Assembly: GCF_005943945.1 (NCBI RefSeq)
Contig: NZ_CP040710.1
Location: 248,001 to 312,000, forward strand
DNA length: 64,000 nucleotides
Reading direction: 5' to 3'
DNA from: Aggregatimonas sangjinii
GTDB lineage: Bacteria; Bacteroidota; Bacteroidia; Flavobacteriales; Flavobacteriaceae
Below are positions 1 to 9,241 of this stretch, in pieces; within the stretch, counting starts at the first letter, position 1; each line of letters starts with the position of its first letter. A model generated the notes under the pieces. It was not told the origin of the DNA. It was given only the letters and a program-made list of their open reading frames with translations, and ran no database searches. A program made the translations under genes and the position numbers.

Positions 1-2704
1 AGTCCATTTCCGTGTTGGGCAGTCTGGGGTCTTTTAAAACCGAAAAAGTTTCTTCCAATACCTCGCCATTATAGGTCATTCTCACCTTATAGTCGCCAGG
101 TATCGCCTTAGGGCCAACATTGGGCGACGAGTAAAAAACCATCCCTTCGAAAGTCTGATAGCCCGGATACCTCATATTCCAGATAAGCCGATTTCCACCT
201 GAGGTTACTTTTAAAGGTTTCTCGGCCTCCGGGTCCAATTTGTTTTCCTTGGCAGTGGTAGCGAATTTTTGGATGGGTGTCCCGTCCATTTCGAGAATTT
301 CAATCCGCACGGTATCGGTTTTCTTGCTGTCTTTTATGTAATAATTTATAATGGCCCCGTTAGGATGGTTTTGCCCGTAAAGTTTCGTGTTCGGTTCTCC
401 CCTTCCATCGGATTGTTGCATGCGATAGGCCCGATCTGGTTTGAATAGATGAAAGTCCTTCCCGGCCATTTTCGATGAAAGCTGATGTAATGGCGTTAGG
501 TCATCTATCATCCAAAAACTACGACCATGGGTCGCAGCGATCAAGTCGTTGTCCCGTACCTCAAGATCTCGAATGGCGGTTATGGGCAAATTCAGTTGAA
601 AAGACGACCAATTGGCCCCATCGTCAAAAGAGACGTACATGCCCCATTCGGTTCCGGCGTATAAAAGTCCTTCCCTGGTCTTGTCGGAGCGGATGGCGCG
701 GGTGTAGTGGTTTTTTGCTATTCCAGAAGTGATGACTTTCCATGTTTTTCCATAATCGGCGGTTTTATATATGTATGGTGTATAATCGCCGAATTTGTAG
801 GAGGTCGCCGCGACATAGGCCGTTCCTTTTTGAAATGGGCTGGGGTCGATGCAGTTGATCATGTTCAATTTCGGGCTCATAGCGGCGGGGGGTGTGATGT
901 CTTCCCAGTTGGCACCATTGTCACGGGTAATGTGAATGAGGCCATCATCGCTACCTACCCAAATGACACCTTCTTCCAGTGGCGATTCATTGATGGCAAA
1001 GAGGTTCGAGTAGAATTCCGCTCCAGTATTGTCCTGGGTAATCGGGCCGCCCGAAGACTTTATGGTTTCCGGAAGACCGCGTGTCAGGTCCGGTGAAATG
1101 GTCTTCCAAGTCTGTCCTTCATTGGTAGTGGCATGCAGGAAGTTCGATCCGGCATACAGGGTGTTCTGATCGTGAATGCTAAATTTTACGGGGAAATTCC
1201 AATTAAAGCGGTATTTCATGACTTCGGCTCCCGAGCCTGCGGGATTATCGGGCCAAATGTTGATGGAACGGGTTTGGTCGATGCTGTGATCGGTGCGCAT
1301 CATATATCCTTTATAGGTGCCTCCGTACACAATATCCGTATTCTTTGGATCGGGAGCCAAGTGCGCACTTTCGCCACCCGCGGTAGGTTCCCAATCGCGT
1401 TCTGTAATAGTGGCTCCCGAGCTACGACTTTTTATGCGCACGGTACTATTGTCTTGTTGCGCCCCGTAAATGCGATACGGAAATGTATTATCGGTCACGA
1501 TTCTGTAGAACTGGGCGGTTGGCTGATTGTAATAGGTAGACCAATTGTTACCACCGTCATTCGAGATTTGGGCCCCGCCATCATCGGCGATGACCATGCG
1601 CTTATTGTTTTCCGGGTCTATCCAAAGGTCGTGGTGGTCTCCATGGGGCGCATTCTTTAATTCGAAAGTTTTGCCACCGTCGGTCGAAACCCCGTAACTC
1701 ACGTTCATTACATAGAGCTTGTCTTTGTTTTGGGTATCGGCATAAATGCGCGTATAGTACCAAGCTCGCTGTCGCAGCGCTCTGTTTTCATTTATTTTTT
1801 CCCAAGTCTTTCCGGCATCATCGGAGCGATAGAGTCCGCCGGCCTCTGCCTCTATCAAGGCCCAGACCCTATTGGAGTCTACCGGCGATACGCTTATGCC
1901 CACTATGCCCCATGGTCCTCCGGGCAATCCGGGAAGTTTCGAAATATCGGTCCATGAGTCGCCAGCATCCGTGCTTTTAAACAGTTTACTGCCCGGGCCG
2001 CCGCTATCCATTCGGTAGCCGTTGCGTTTCATTTCCCAAGTGGCGGCATAGAGTATTCTGGGATTGTTGGGGTCCAAGACTAGATCGCCTCCACCGGCCT
2101 TATCACTCTCATATAGGATTTTTTCCCAGTTCAAACCTCCGTCTGTCGAGCGGAAAATACCACGCATCTCATTGGGTTTCCACAGGTTGCCAATTGCGGC
2201 GACGTAGACGATATCGGGATTGGTGGGGTGAATTCGAATTCGTGCGATATGTTCCGATTCCTTAAGACCTATAAATTTCCAGGTTTCGCCGGCATCGGTA
2301 CTTTTCCAAAGTCCGTTGCCAGAGGAAACATTCCCCCTCAACGTCTGTTCGCCTTCACCTACGTAAATAATATTAGGATCCGACTCGGAAACGGCAACCG
2401 CCCCGATCGAACCGCCAAAGTAGCCATCGGAAATACAACTCCAGCTACTGCCAGCATCGGTCGTTTTCCATACACCTCCGCCAGCGGTACCCATGTAGTA
2501 TAGGTCCGGGTCTCCAATTACACCGGATACCGTTCCTGCCCTTCCTCCCCGAAAAGGGCCTATCAGGCGCCATTCCAAACTGTTGTACAGCGATTCCGGG
2601 TAACTCGTGATAGCGTCATTTTTATTTTTTTTGCGTTGTGCGCTCGATTCCCAAGAAAAACCTAAAAGAAGAATCGCGAAAAGATAGAAAAGTATTTTTT
2701 TCAT
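1..2704 (-). CDS. VPS10/sortilin-type beta-propeller secreted protein (3' end outside window)
   Basis: Reading the minus strand from ATG at 2704 gives an open frame of about 900 codons that runs off the left edge, so the C-terminus is missing. The N-terminus is a signal peptide (MKKILFYLFAILLLGFSW, cleavage probably near ESSAQ), so the product is exported. After it comes a GPFRGGRAG segment and then many BNR/Asp-box-like repeats of the type S/T-D-x-G-x-x-W (for example STDAGETWK, STDGGLNWEK, SDDAGKTWEK, DDGANWSS), which build seven- to ten-bladed propellers. The family is usually annotated as glycosyl hydrolase (BNR repeat) or VPS10 domain protein of about 1000 residues; a true hydrolase activity is not shown by the sequence. 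The last part seen resembles the post-propeller Ig-like region. No sugar-degradation partner is visible next to it. Confidence 0.85.
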   Translation of the reverse strand, partial: MKKILFYLFAILLLGFSWESSAQRKKNKNDAITSYPESLYNSLEWRLIGPFRGGRAGTVSGVIGDPDLYYMGTAGGGVWKTTDAGSSWSCISDGYFGGSIGAVAVSESDPNIIYVGEGEQTLRGNVSSGNGLWKSTDAGETWKFIGLKESEHIARIRIHPTNPDIVYVAAIGNLWKPNEMRGIFRSTDGGLNWEKILYESDKAGGGDLVLDPNNPRILYAATWEMKRNGYRMDSGGPGSKLFKSTDAGDSWTDISKLPGLPGGPWGIVGISVSPVDSNRVWALIEAEAGGLYRSDDAGKTWEKINENRALRQRAWYYTRIYADTQNKDKLYVMNVSYGVSTDGGKTFELKNAPHGDHHDLWIDPENNKRMVIADDGGAQISNDGGNNWSTYYNQPTAQFYRIVTDNTFPYRIYGAQQDNSTVRIKSRSSGATITERDWEPTAGGESAHLAPDPKNTDIVYGGTYKGYMMRTDHSIDQTRSINIWPDNPAGSGAEVMKYRFNWNFPVKFSIHDQNTLYAGSNFLHATTNEGQTWKTISPDLTRGLPETIKSSGGPITQDNTGAEFYSNLFAINESPLEEGVIWVGSDDGLIHITRDNGANWEDITPPAAMSPKLNMINCIDPSPFQKGTAYVAATSYKFGDYTPYIYKTADYGKTWKVITSGIAKNHYTRAIRSDKTREGLLYAGTEWGMYVSFDDGANWSSFQLNLPITAIRDLEVRDNDLIAATHGRSFWMIDDLTPLHQLSSKMAGKDFHLFKPDRAYRMQQSDGRGEPNTKLYGQNHPNGAIINYYIKDSKKTDTVRIEILEMDGTPIQKFATTAKENKLDPEAEKPLKVTSGGNRLIWNMRYPGYQTFEGMVFYSSPNVGPKAIPGDYKVRMTYNGEVLEETFSVLKDPRLPNTEMD

Positions 2705-3095
2705 AAGGTTAGGTCAATTTGATTATTCTAAAAATAGCGAAGTCCTACCGTTTTTCAATCAATTGAAGATGTGAAAATCTCATAGAACGAGAAGCTTCTA
2801 GGCGACTGTTCGTTCTTTTTATCATATGGGCCGTATGATTGGTAGGAAACATCAATTTCAAAATATCATGAAGAAATGGAGAACAGGGGGGTAAATGAAA
2901 GGAATTTTTTTAGGATTAGAAAGCTACCCGGAAGACGCTCTAAAGGCCGTATTCCTATTCCAAAGGATCAATAAATTTGCATTGGCCCGATGCCGGATTC
3001 CTGGGCTCTGGGTCACCACATTTTAGAGTGTATATATATAAGGTATCGGTTAAAATTAAAAATTCACCTACTTTTGTTGCATCAAAAAAGCATAT
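2705..3095. other. Divergent intergenic region with candidate topA promoter
   Basis: This 391-base gap separates the outward-reading propeller gene from topA. Two exact matches to the Bacteroidota -7 element TAnnTTTG lie on the plus strand: TAAATTTG at 2972-2979 and TACTTTTG at 3069-3076. The second would give a leader of only about 10-15 bases before the topA ATG. No clear -33 TTTG is placed at the right distance for either. Nothing gene-like is seen in the rest. Confidence 0.4.
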
Positions 3096-5588
3096 ATGGC
3101 CAAGAATCTGGTAATAGTAGAGTCGCCTGCAAAGGCAAAAACGATTGAAAAATTCTTAGGGAAGGATTATAAGGTAGAGTCTAGTTTTGGACATATCGCC
3201 GATCTGCCTTCCAAAGAGTTGGGTGTTGATGTTGATAATGATTTTAGTCCAAAATATATTATCGATGACGATAAAAAGGCCTTGGTCAAAAAATTAAAGG
3301 ACCTTGCTAAAAAAGCCGATACGATTTGGCTGGCGAGTGATGAAGACCGTGAGGGGGAGGCTATTTCATGGCATTTGTCGGAAACCTTGGGCCTTGAAAA
3401 GGATAAGACCAGACGTATTGTTTTTAATTCGATTACCAAAAACGCCATTCAGAAGGCGATTGCCAATCCACGGGAAATCAACTATGACCTTGTTAATGCG
3501 CAGCAGGCGAGAAGGGTATTGGATCGCTTGGTCGGCTATCAACTATCCCCGGTTTTGTGGAAAAAAATTAAACCGGGCCTTTCCGCAGGTAGGGTACAGT
3601 CGGTAGCGGTACGTTTGATCGTAGAACGGGAAAGGGATATCGAAGAATTTACCCCTGAGGCATCCTTTAAAATTTCCGCACAATTCAAAACCTCCTCGGG
3701 AGCTGTTTTCGCGGCCAAAGTGAACAAGACCTTTGCTTCGAAAGCCGAAGCCGAGGCTTTTCTTAAAAAGAATATTGATGCCGACTTTTCTGTCGGGAGC
3801 TTGGACAAAAAGCCGGCGAAGAAATCGCCTTCGGCCCCGTTTACCACATCAACCTTACAGCAGGAAGCGTCGCGTAAGCTTTATTTTTCCGTAGGCCGAA
3901 CCATGCAGGTCGCCCAACGTTTGTATGAAGCCGGTTTGATTACTTATATGAGAACCGATAGCGTAAACCTTTCCGGTGAGGCGATAGCGGCTGCTAAAGA
4001 GGCCATTATCGAAAATTACGGCGAGAAATATCACACTGTACGAAATTTTAAAGGAAAGGCAAAAGGTGCCCAAGAGGCACATGAGGCCATTCGTCCGACC
4101 AACATGGCAATGCACTCGCCATCCTTGGAACGCGACCAGTCCAAACTATACGAATTGATTTGGAAAAGGGCGATCGCCTCTCAGATGAGCGACGCGCAAT
4201 TAGAGCGCACCAACGTTAAGATTGCCGCCAATACCCATAAAGAGGAATTCTCGGCGAACGGGGAGGTCATCAAGTTCGATGGTTTTTTGAAGGTGTATAT
4301 GGAAAGTAGCGATGAAGAGGATACCGCCGAAGAGCAGGAGGGCATGTTGCCGGCAATGAAAGTAGGTGAGAAGCTTGATAACAACCACATCACGGCTACA
4401 GAACGTTTTTCCAGACCTCCGTACCGGTTTACGGAAGCGTCTTTGGTAAAGAAACTGGAAGAACTTGGTATTGGAAGACCGTCTACCTACGCACCTACCA
4501 TTTCCACCATTCAGAATAGGGGCTATGTCGAGAAAGGAACCGTTGAAGGCACCGAAAGAAAGTATGTGCAGTTGTTGCTTGAAGCCGACACCTTGAAAGA
4601 AGCGGAACTCAGCGAGATGGTCGGTTCTGATAAAGGAAAGCTGGTGCCTACGGATATCGGTATGATCGTGAACGATTTTCTGGTAAGCAATTTTGCGAAT
4701 ATATTGGATTACAACTTTACGGCGAACGTTGAAGAAAGTTTTGATGAGATTGCCGATGGTTCACAGGATTGGAAGAAAATGATGAAGGACTTTTACAAAG
4801 ACTTTCATCCCAATGTGCTGGACGTAGAGGAAAATGCCGACCGTGCAAGCGGGGAACGGGTTTTGGGAAAAGACCCGAAAACAGGACGTCAGGTATCGGT
4901 ACGGTTGGGCCGTTTCGGACCTATGGTGCAAATAGGAACGGTAGAGGAGGAAGAAAAGCCAAAGTTCGCTAGTCTGTTACCCGATCAATCGTTAAACACG
5001 ATTACGTATGATGAGGCCATGGAACTGTTCACGCTCCCAAGAAAGTTGGGCGTCTATAAAGGTGAGGAGGTAGAGGCCAATGTCGGACGCTTCGGGCCCT
5101 ATGTGCGTTATGGTAAAAAGTTCGTGTCCTTGGCGAAAGGGGAAAGCGCCTTTGATGTTGATATGGAGCGGGCAACGGAATTGATCAAAGAAAAGGAAAA
5201 AGCCGATGCGCCCATAACCGTATACGAGGGTAAGGACGTCACCAAAGGAACAGGTCGTTTCGGACCTTTTATCAAATGGGACGGCATGTTCATCAACGTG
5301 AACAAAAAATATGACTTCGATAATCTTTCACAAGATGATATCGTAGAACTTATCGAGGTAAAAAAGCAGAAAGAAATCGATAAGGTTGTACAGAACTGGG
5401 AGGATGAAGGCATCCGAATCGAAAAGGCGCGTTGGGGCAGGCACAATGTCATCAAAGGAAAGGTCAAGGTAGAATTGGCCAAAACCGTAGATGTAACCAA
5501 AATGACGCTGGAGCAGGCACAAACGTTGATCGAAAAGAAAACGCCTAAGAAAAAGGCAAAGGCAAAACCTAAGGCGAAGAAGAAATAG
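3096..5588 (+). CDS. topA: DNA topoisomerase I (type IA)
   Basis: Relaxes negatively supercoiled DNA through a 5'-phosphotyrosyl intermediate. The Toprim domain is at the N-terminus with catalytic Glu9 (VIVESPAKAKTIEKFLG) and the acidic triad SDEDREGE at about residues 81-88. The type IA core follows with SAGRVQS at about 163-169 and the active-site tyrosine in ITYMRTDS at about Tyr284. Instead of zinc ribbons, the C-terminal third carries three topo C-terminal repeats of the GRFGPxVxxG type (about residues 606-735), and the protein ends in a Lys-rich tail (KKKAKAKPKAKKK), as is usual in Bacteroidota. Length 830 aa is normal for the family. The ATG at 3096 is the only sensible start. It is the first gene of a plus-strand run leading into gldK. 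Confidence 0.97.
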   Translation: MAKNLVIVESPAKAKTIEKFLGKDYKVESSFGHIADLPSKELGVDVDNDFSPKYIIDDDKKALVKKLKDLAKKADTIWLASDEDREGEAISWHLSETLGLEKDKTRRIVFNSITKNAIQKAIANPREINYDLVNAQQARRVLDRLVGYQLSPVLWKKIKPGLSAGRVQSVAVRLIVERERDIEEFTPEASFKISAQFKTSSGAVFAAKVNKTFASKAEAEAFLKKNIDADFSVGSLDKKPAKKSPSAPFTTSTLQQEASRKLYFSVGRTMQVAQRLYEAGLITYMRTDSVNLSGEAIAAAKEAIIENYGEKYHTVRNFKGKAKGAQEAHEAIRPTNMAMHSPSLERDQSKLYELIWKRAIASQMSDAQLERTNVKIAANTHKEEFSANGEVIKFDGFLKVYMESSDEEDTAEEQEGMLPAMKVGEKLDNNHITATERFSRPPYRFTEASLVKKLEELGIGRPSTYAPTISTIQNRGYVEKGTVEGTERKYVQLLLEADTLKEAELSEMVGSDKGKLVPTDIGMIVNDFLVSNFANILDYNFTANVEESFDEIADGSQDWKKMMKDFYKDFHPNVLDVEENADRASGERVLGKDPKTGRQVSVRLGRFGPMVQIGTVEEEEKPKFASLLPDQSLNTITYDEAMELFTLPRKLGVYKGEEVEANVGRFGPYVRYGKKFVSLAKGESAFDVDMERATELIKEKEKADAPITVYEGKDVTKGTGRFGPFIKWDGMFINVNKKYDFDNLSQDDIVELIEVKKQKEIDKVVQNWEDEGIRIEKARWGRHNVIKGKVKVELAKTVDVTKMTLEQAQTLIEKKTPKKKAKAKPKAKKK

Positions 5589-5681
5589 GCAATTGTTCCT
5601 GATAGCAGTTTTGTTGCATTTTGGAGTTCTGAGTTTTGAATTTGAATTTTGTTTTTCAAACCACAAACGTTTAACAATCCC

Positions 5682-6839
5682 ATGGCATATGATTTTTTGG
5701 CGCCAGTATCCGATAGTGTTCTGGCGCATTGCGAATTACTTTCTCCACAGGCGCTGGGTAAGAACATTAGAATGCATAGCGCAAAAAAGGGCCTCCCCGA
5801 TATGGCAAATTCTTCAGTTGCCCTACTAGGGGTAAAGGAATCCCGGAATGCATATGAAAAAAAAATGGAGAAACTCGATGTTTCGGCTATTCGTCAGCAA
5901 TTGCACAAATTGATGATGGGCAATTGGGTTACGGGCATCATCGATCTAGGGGATATCGAAGAAGGGGAAACCGTTGAGGACACCTATTTCTTGGTCAAGG
6001 AAGTTGTTTCAGGGCTTTTGAAGCAAAATATTATCCCTATAATCATCGGGGCTACCCAGGATATTACTTATCCTGTATATCGAGCGTTCGACGGCGTGCA
6101 TGATATGATCAATATCGTATCGGTCGACAGTCGTTTTGATTTTGGTATTGAAGATGAGCTGGTTTCCTCACACTCGTATATGAGCAAGATCATCACGGAG
6201 AAACCCAACAATCTCTTCAATTTTTCGAATATCGGGTATCAAAGCTATTTCAACGCCCAAGAGGAAATGGACTTGATGGACCGCTTATTTTTTGATGCCT
6301 ATCGGTTGGGAGAGATTTCCAGCGATATTACTTTGGCCGAACCTGTATTGAGAAATGCGCATATGGTCAGTCTAGACGCTAGAGCTATTCGAGCGGCCGA
6401 AGTAGGGTATGCCAATGGGTTTTCGCCGAACGGTTTCGATGGAAAGGAGATTTGTGCCATCGCGCGTTATGCAGGCCTTAGCGAAAAAGTAATGGCATTC
6501 GGGTTGTATGAGATGGAGAATTCCAACCAAAGCGCACAACTTATGGCGCAGATTATCTGGTATTTCATCGAGGGACTCAATTTTAGAGTCATGGAGTCAC
6601 CAACCAAGGATAATACGGACTACACGAAATATACGGTCCCTACCGAAACAGAGCAGTTGGTCTTCTTTAAAAGCCATCTTACCGAAAGATGGTGGGTAGA
6701 GGTGCCATCAATATTGACTTCACATACTAAAGTCCATCAACCCTCGTTATTACCCTGCACCAAAAAGGACTATTTGGAAGCTTGCGACCAAAACATTCCC
6801 GAGCGGTGGTATAAGGCCTATAAGAAAGGCTTTAACTAA
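5682..6839 (+). CDS. Arginase/formimidoylglutamase-fold protein with degenerate metal site
   Basis: The 385-residue product has the ureohydrolase (arginase superfamily) fold, recognisable from the ordered motifs, and sits between topA and gldK. The family binds two Mn ions through GGDHS, DAHxD and SFDxDxxDP. Here the equivalents, numbering from ATG 5682, are IGATQD (about 122-127; His replaced by Gln126), DSRFD (149-153; His replaced by Arg151) and SLDARAIRA (230-238; second Asp replaced by Arg234). Three of six ligands are therefore lost, so hydrolysis is doubtful and a structural or regulatory role is more likely. An upstream TTG (5649) in frame would add 11 residues, but MAYDFLAPVS looks like the natural N-terminus. 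Automatic annotation as formimidoylglutamase would be misleading. Confidence 0.82.
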   Translation: MAYDFLAPVSDSVLAHCELLSPQALGKNIRMHSAKKGLPDMANSSVALLGVKESRNAYEKKMEKLDVSAIRQQLHKLMMGNWVTGIIDLGDIEEGETVEDTYFLVKEVVSGLLKQNIIPIIIGATQDITYPVYRAFDGVHDMINIVSVDSRFDFGIEDELVSSHSYMSKIITEKPNNLFNFSNIGYQSYFNAQEEMDLMDRLFFDAYRLGEISSDITLAEPVLRNAHMVSLDARAIRAAEVGYANGFSPNGFDGKEICAIARYAGLSEKVMAFGLYEMENSNQSAQLMAQIIWYFIEGLNFRVMESPTKDNTDYTKYTVPTETEQLVFFKSHLTERWWVEVPSILTSHTKVHQPSLLPCTKKDYLEACDQNIPERWYKAYKKGFN

Positions 6840-6961
6840 TTCAATTTTTTTTAAAAGGATTGTTAACTTCAATACAATAATTTGATCAAAACACAGTTTT
6901 AGAGTGTAGAAAAAATATTGTATTTGCAGTTTATAACCAGAATCGAAATTTAACCTAAAGT

Positions 6962-8317
6962 ATGAAAAAGCTATTGTTATCATCTATAGCGTTTGTTTTT
7001 TTGCTCACGAGTTGTGGGTCCAAAACAAAAGGAGAGCTAGTCGGAGCCCAAGGAAAAAAGTGGTATCCGGAAAAACCTTATGGTATGGAACTGATCCCGC
7101 GGGGGGCTTTCATCATGGGTAAATCTGAAGAAGACCAAGCCAAGGTTCTCAACGCACCGACCAAAACCGTAACGGTACGCTCATTTTATATGGACGATAC
7201 CGAAATCACCAACAGCGAATACCGTCAGTTTGTAGAATGGGTTCAGGATTCTATCGTTAGAACCAGATTGGCAGTACTTGCCGACGAACTGGGCCTGACC
7301 GAAGAAGATGGTGGTATCGGAGAATATGCGTTCAAGGATACCGATACGGCAAAAACTTCGGCATATCAAAAATATATGTTGGATAATTATATGGATTTCG
7401 ATAATCGTCCTTTGAGCAGAGACCAGGATTTGGTTTGGGATATCAATGATTACCCCGACGAGTACTATGTTGAGGTGATGGATTCCTTATATATTCCTGA
7501 AGAAGAATCGTATAACGGACAGCGTACCGTAGACGTTACCAAACTGAAATACAAATACAGTTGGATGGACATCGAGGCTGCTGCAAGGTCTAAAACCGGC
7601 CGTAGAAAAGATTTTATCCGTAATGAGGAATTGGAAATCTATCCCGACACTACCGTTTGGATCCGTGATTTCGAATACTCGTACAACGAGCCCATGCACA
7701 ACGATTACTTTTGGCACGATGCATATAGCGATTATCCAGTTGTCGGTGTGAATTGGAAGCAAGCACAGGCTTTTTGTAACTGGAGAACCAAGTTTAAAAA
7801 CGATGACCAGAAAAGTCGAGGGAGGCAGTTCGTGAATAAATTTAGATTGCCTACGGAGGCTGAGTGGGAATATGCCGCTCGTGGTGGTATCGAAGGAGGT
7901 ACTTACCCTTGGGGTGGTCCTTATGTGATCAGCGACACGGGTTGCTTTATGGCCAATTTTAAACCACAACGTGGTGATTACGCAGCCGATGCAGCATTGT
8001 ATACAGTAGAAGCGAAGTCTTATGAGCCGAACGATTTTAACCTGTACAACATGGCGGGTAATGTTTCGGAATGGACAAACTCCAGCTACGATCCCAGTTC
8101 GTACGATTACGTTTCTACTATGAATCCTAACGGGGGTGATGGCGCCAACGCTAGAAAGGTCATCAGAGGCGGTTCCTGGAAAGATGTCGCGTACTTCCTA
8201 CAAGTGAGTACGAGAGATTATGAATATGCAGATTCTGCCCGTAGTTATGTAGGTTTCCGAACCGTTCAGGATTATATGGGTGAAGAGGATTCGACAACAG
8301 GTAACAACGGTTTGTAA
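6962..8317 (+). CDS. gldK: Gliding motility lipoprotein GldK (FGE-sulfatase fold)
   Basis: GldK is an outer-membrane-associated lipoprotein that forms the periplasmic ring of the type IX secretion/gliding machinery with GldN. The N-terminus MKKLLLSSIAFVFLLTSCGS is a lipoprotein signal with the lipidated cysteine at residue 18. The remainder is a formylglycine-generating-enzyme (FGE/SUMF1) fold: IPRGAFIMG near residue 47, FRLPTEAEWEYAARGG at about 294-309, NMAGNVSEW near 363 and RGGSWKD at about 402-408. In GldK the fold is structural rather than catalytic (family knowledge). Length 451 aa is typical. It is the first gene of the gldKLMN cluster, with 213 bases to gldL. Confidence 0.95.
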   Translation: MKKLLLSSIAFVFLLTSCGSKTKGELVGAQGKKWYPEKPYGMELIPRGAFIMGKSEEDQAKVLNAPTKTVTVRSFYMDDTEITNSEYRQFVEWVQDSIVRTRLAVLADELGLTEEDGGIGEYAFKDTDTAKTSAYQKYMLDNYMDFDNRPLSRDQDLVWDINDYPDEYYVEVMDSLYIPEEESYNGQRTVDVTKLKYKYSWMDIEAAARSKTGRRKDFIRNEELEIYPDTTVWIRDFEYSYNEPMHNDYFWHDAYSDYPVVGVNWKQAQAFCNWRTKFKNDDQKSRGRQFVNKFRLPTEAEWEYAARGGIEGGTYPWGGPYVISDTGCFMANFKPQRGDYAADAALYTVEAKSYEPNDFNLYNMAGNVSEWTNSSYDPSSYDYVSTMNPNGGDGANARKVIRGGSWKDVAYFLQVSTRDYEYADSARSYVGFRTVQDYMGEEDSTTGNNGL

Positions 8318-8531
8318 GAACTTAACGGAAAACCAGTACTGAATAAATCCATGTTTCTTGGTATTTGATTCCATAAAGTGGGAAACTACTTTTAGAAAGT
8401 CGAAAAAACCGATTGAAGAAACGTTAACGTATACAAAATAACACACATTAAATCCAAACATCCCTTTGGTTGGGGAAAAACGAAAACCAAATTTTATCAT
8501 TAACATTAAACCTTAAATTAAATCTTAAATT

Positions 8532-9185
8532 ATGGCACAGTCAAAATCAACAAAAAAATTATTCAACATGGCCTACGGCCTTGGTGCTTCGGTAGTAATT
8601 ATCGGTGCATTGTTCAAAATTCTTCACTGGGAGTTAGGACCGCTTAATGGTGGTGTTCTTCTTGCGATAGGACTTATTACAGAGGCACTTATTTTTGCGA
8701 TCAGTGCATTCGAACCAGTAGACGACGAGTACGATTGGTCTTTGGTATATCCTGAGTTGGCCGACGGCACGGCAAGTGGCAAAAAGAGCAACGAAGCTGC
8801 TGAAATCAAACAAGCTGAAGCTTCTTTATCCGCCAAGTTGGATGAGATGCTAAGAGAGGCCGGTGTAGACGCCAACTTGATGTCTAGCCTTGGTGACAGT
8901 ATCAAGAACTTCGAAGGTGCCGCTAAAGGTATCGCTCCAACAGTCGATGCAATGGAATCTACGAAGAAATACTCTGAGGAAATGGTACATGCCGCTTCTC
9001 AAATGGAGTCTTTGAATAGCTTATACAAAGTACAGTTAGAGAGTGCAAGCAAGCAAGCTTCGGTTAACGAAGAAGTGGTACAGAACGCATCTGCCCTTAA
9101 AGATCAGATGGAGTCGTTGGCGACCAACCTATCTTCTTTGAACGGAGTGTATGGTGGAATGCTTTCTGCAATGTCTAAAAACTAA
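8532..9185 (+). CDS. gldL: Gliding motility / T9SS motor protein GldL
   Basis: GldL is the inner-membrane ion-driven motor subunit of the type IX secretion and gliding machinery and works with GldM. Two transmembrane helices lie at the N-terminus: about residues 13-31 (MAYGLGASVVIIGALFKIL) and about 40-60 (GGVLLAIGLITEALIFAISAF). The second holds Glu51, which corresponds to the conserved membrane glutamate needed for motor function in the family. The rest is a cytoplasmic, helix-rich, Ala/Ser/Gln-rich tail to residue 217, the expected length. ATG at 8532 is preceded by an A-rich leader with no clear Shine-Dalgarno. gldM follows after 56 bases; an AT-rich inverted repeat (AAACTAA...TTAGTTT) lies right after the stop. 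Confidence 0.95.
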   Translation: MAQSKSTKKLFNMAYGLGASVVIIGALFKILHWELGPLNGGVLLAIGLITEALIFAISAFEPVDDEYDWSLVYPELADGTASGKKSNEAAEIKQAEASLSAKLDEMLREAGVDANLMSSLGDSIKNFEGAAKGIAPTVDAMESTKKYSEEMVHAASQMESLNSLYKVQLESASKQASVNEEVVQNASALKDQMESLATNLSSLNGVYGGMLSAMSKN

Positions 9186-9241
9186 TTAGTAGTTAGTTTA
9201 TTACCCCAAATCAATTAACAATTAAAAACTAATTAGAAAAC

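Noticed and set aside
475-2503. Plus-strand open frames of 75-175 codons under the propeller gene
   Set aside because: They are shadows of the minus-strand beta-propeller gene, which has a signal peptide and repeated Asp-box motifs; the plus-strand products show no family features.
6919-6926. TGTATTTG as a promoter for gldK
   Set aside because: It differs from TAnnTTTG at the second base and no -33 element lies at a proper distance.
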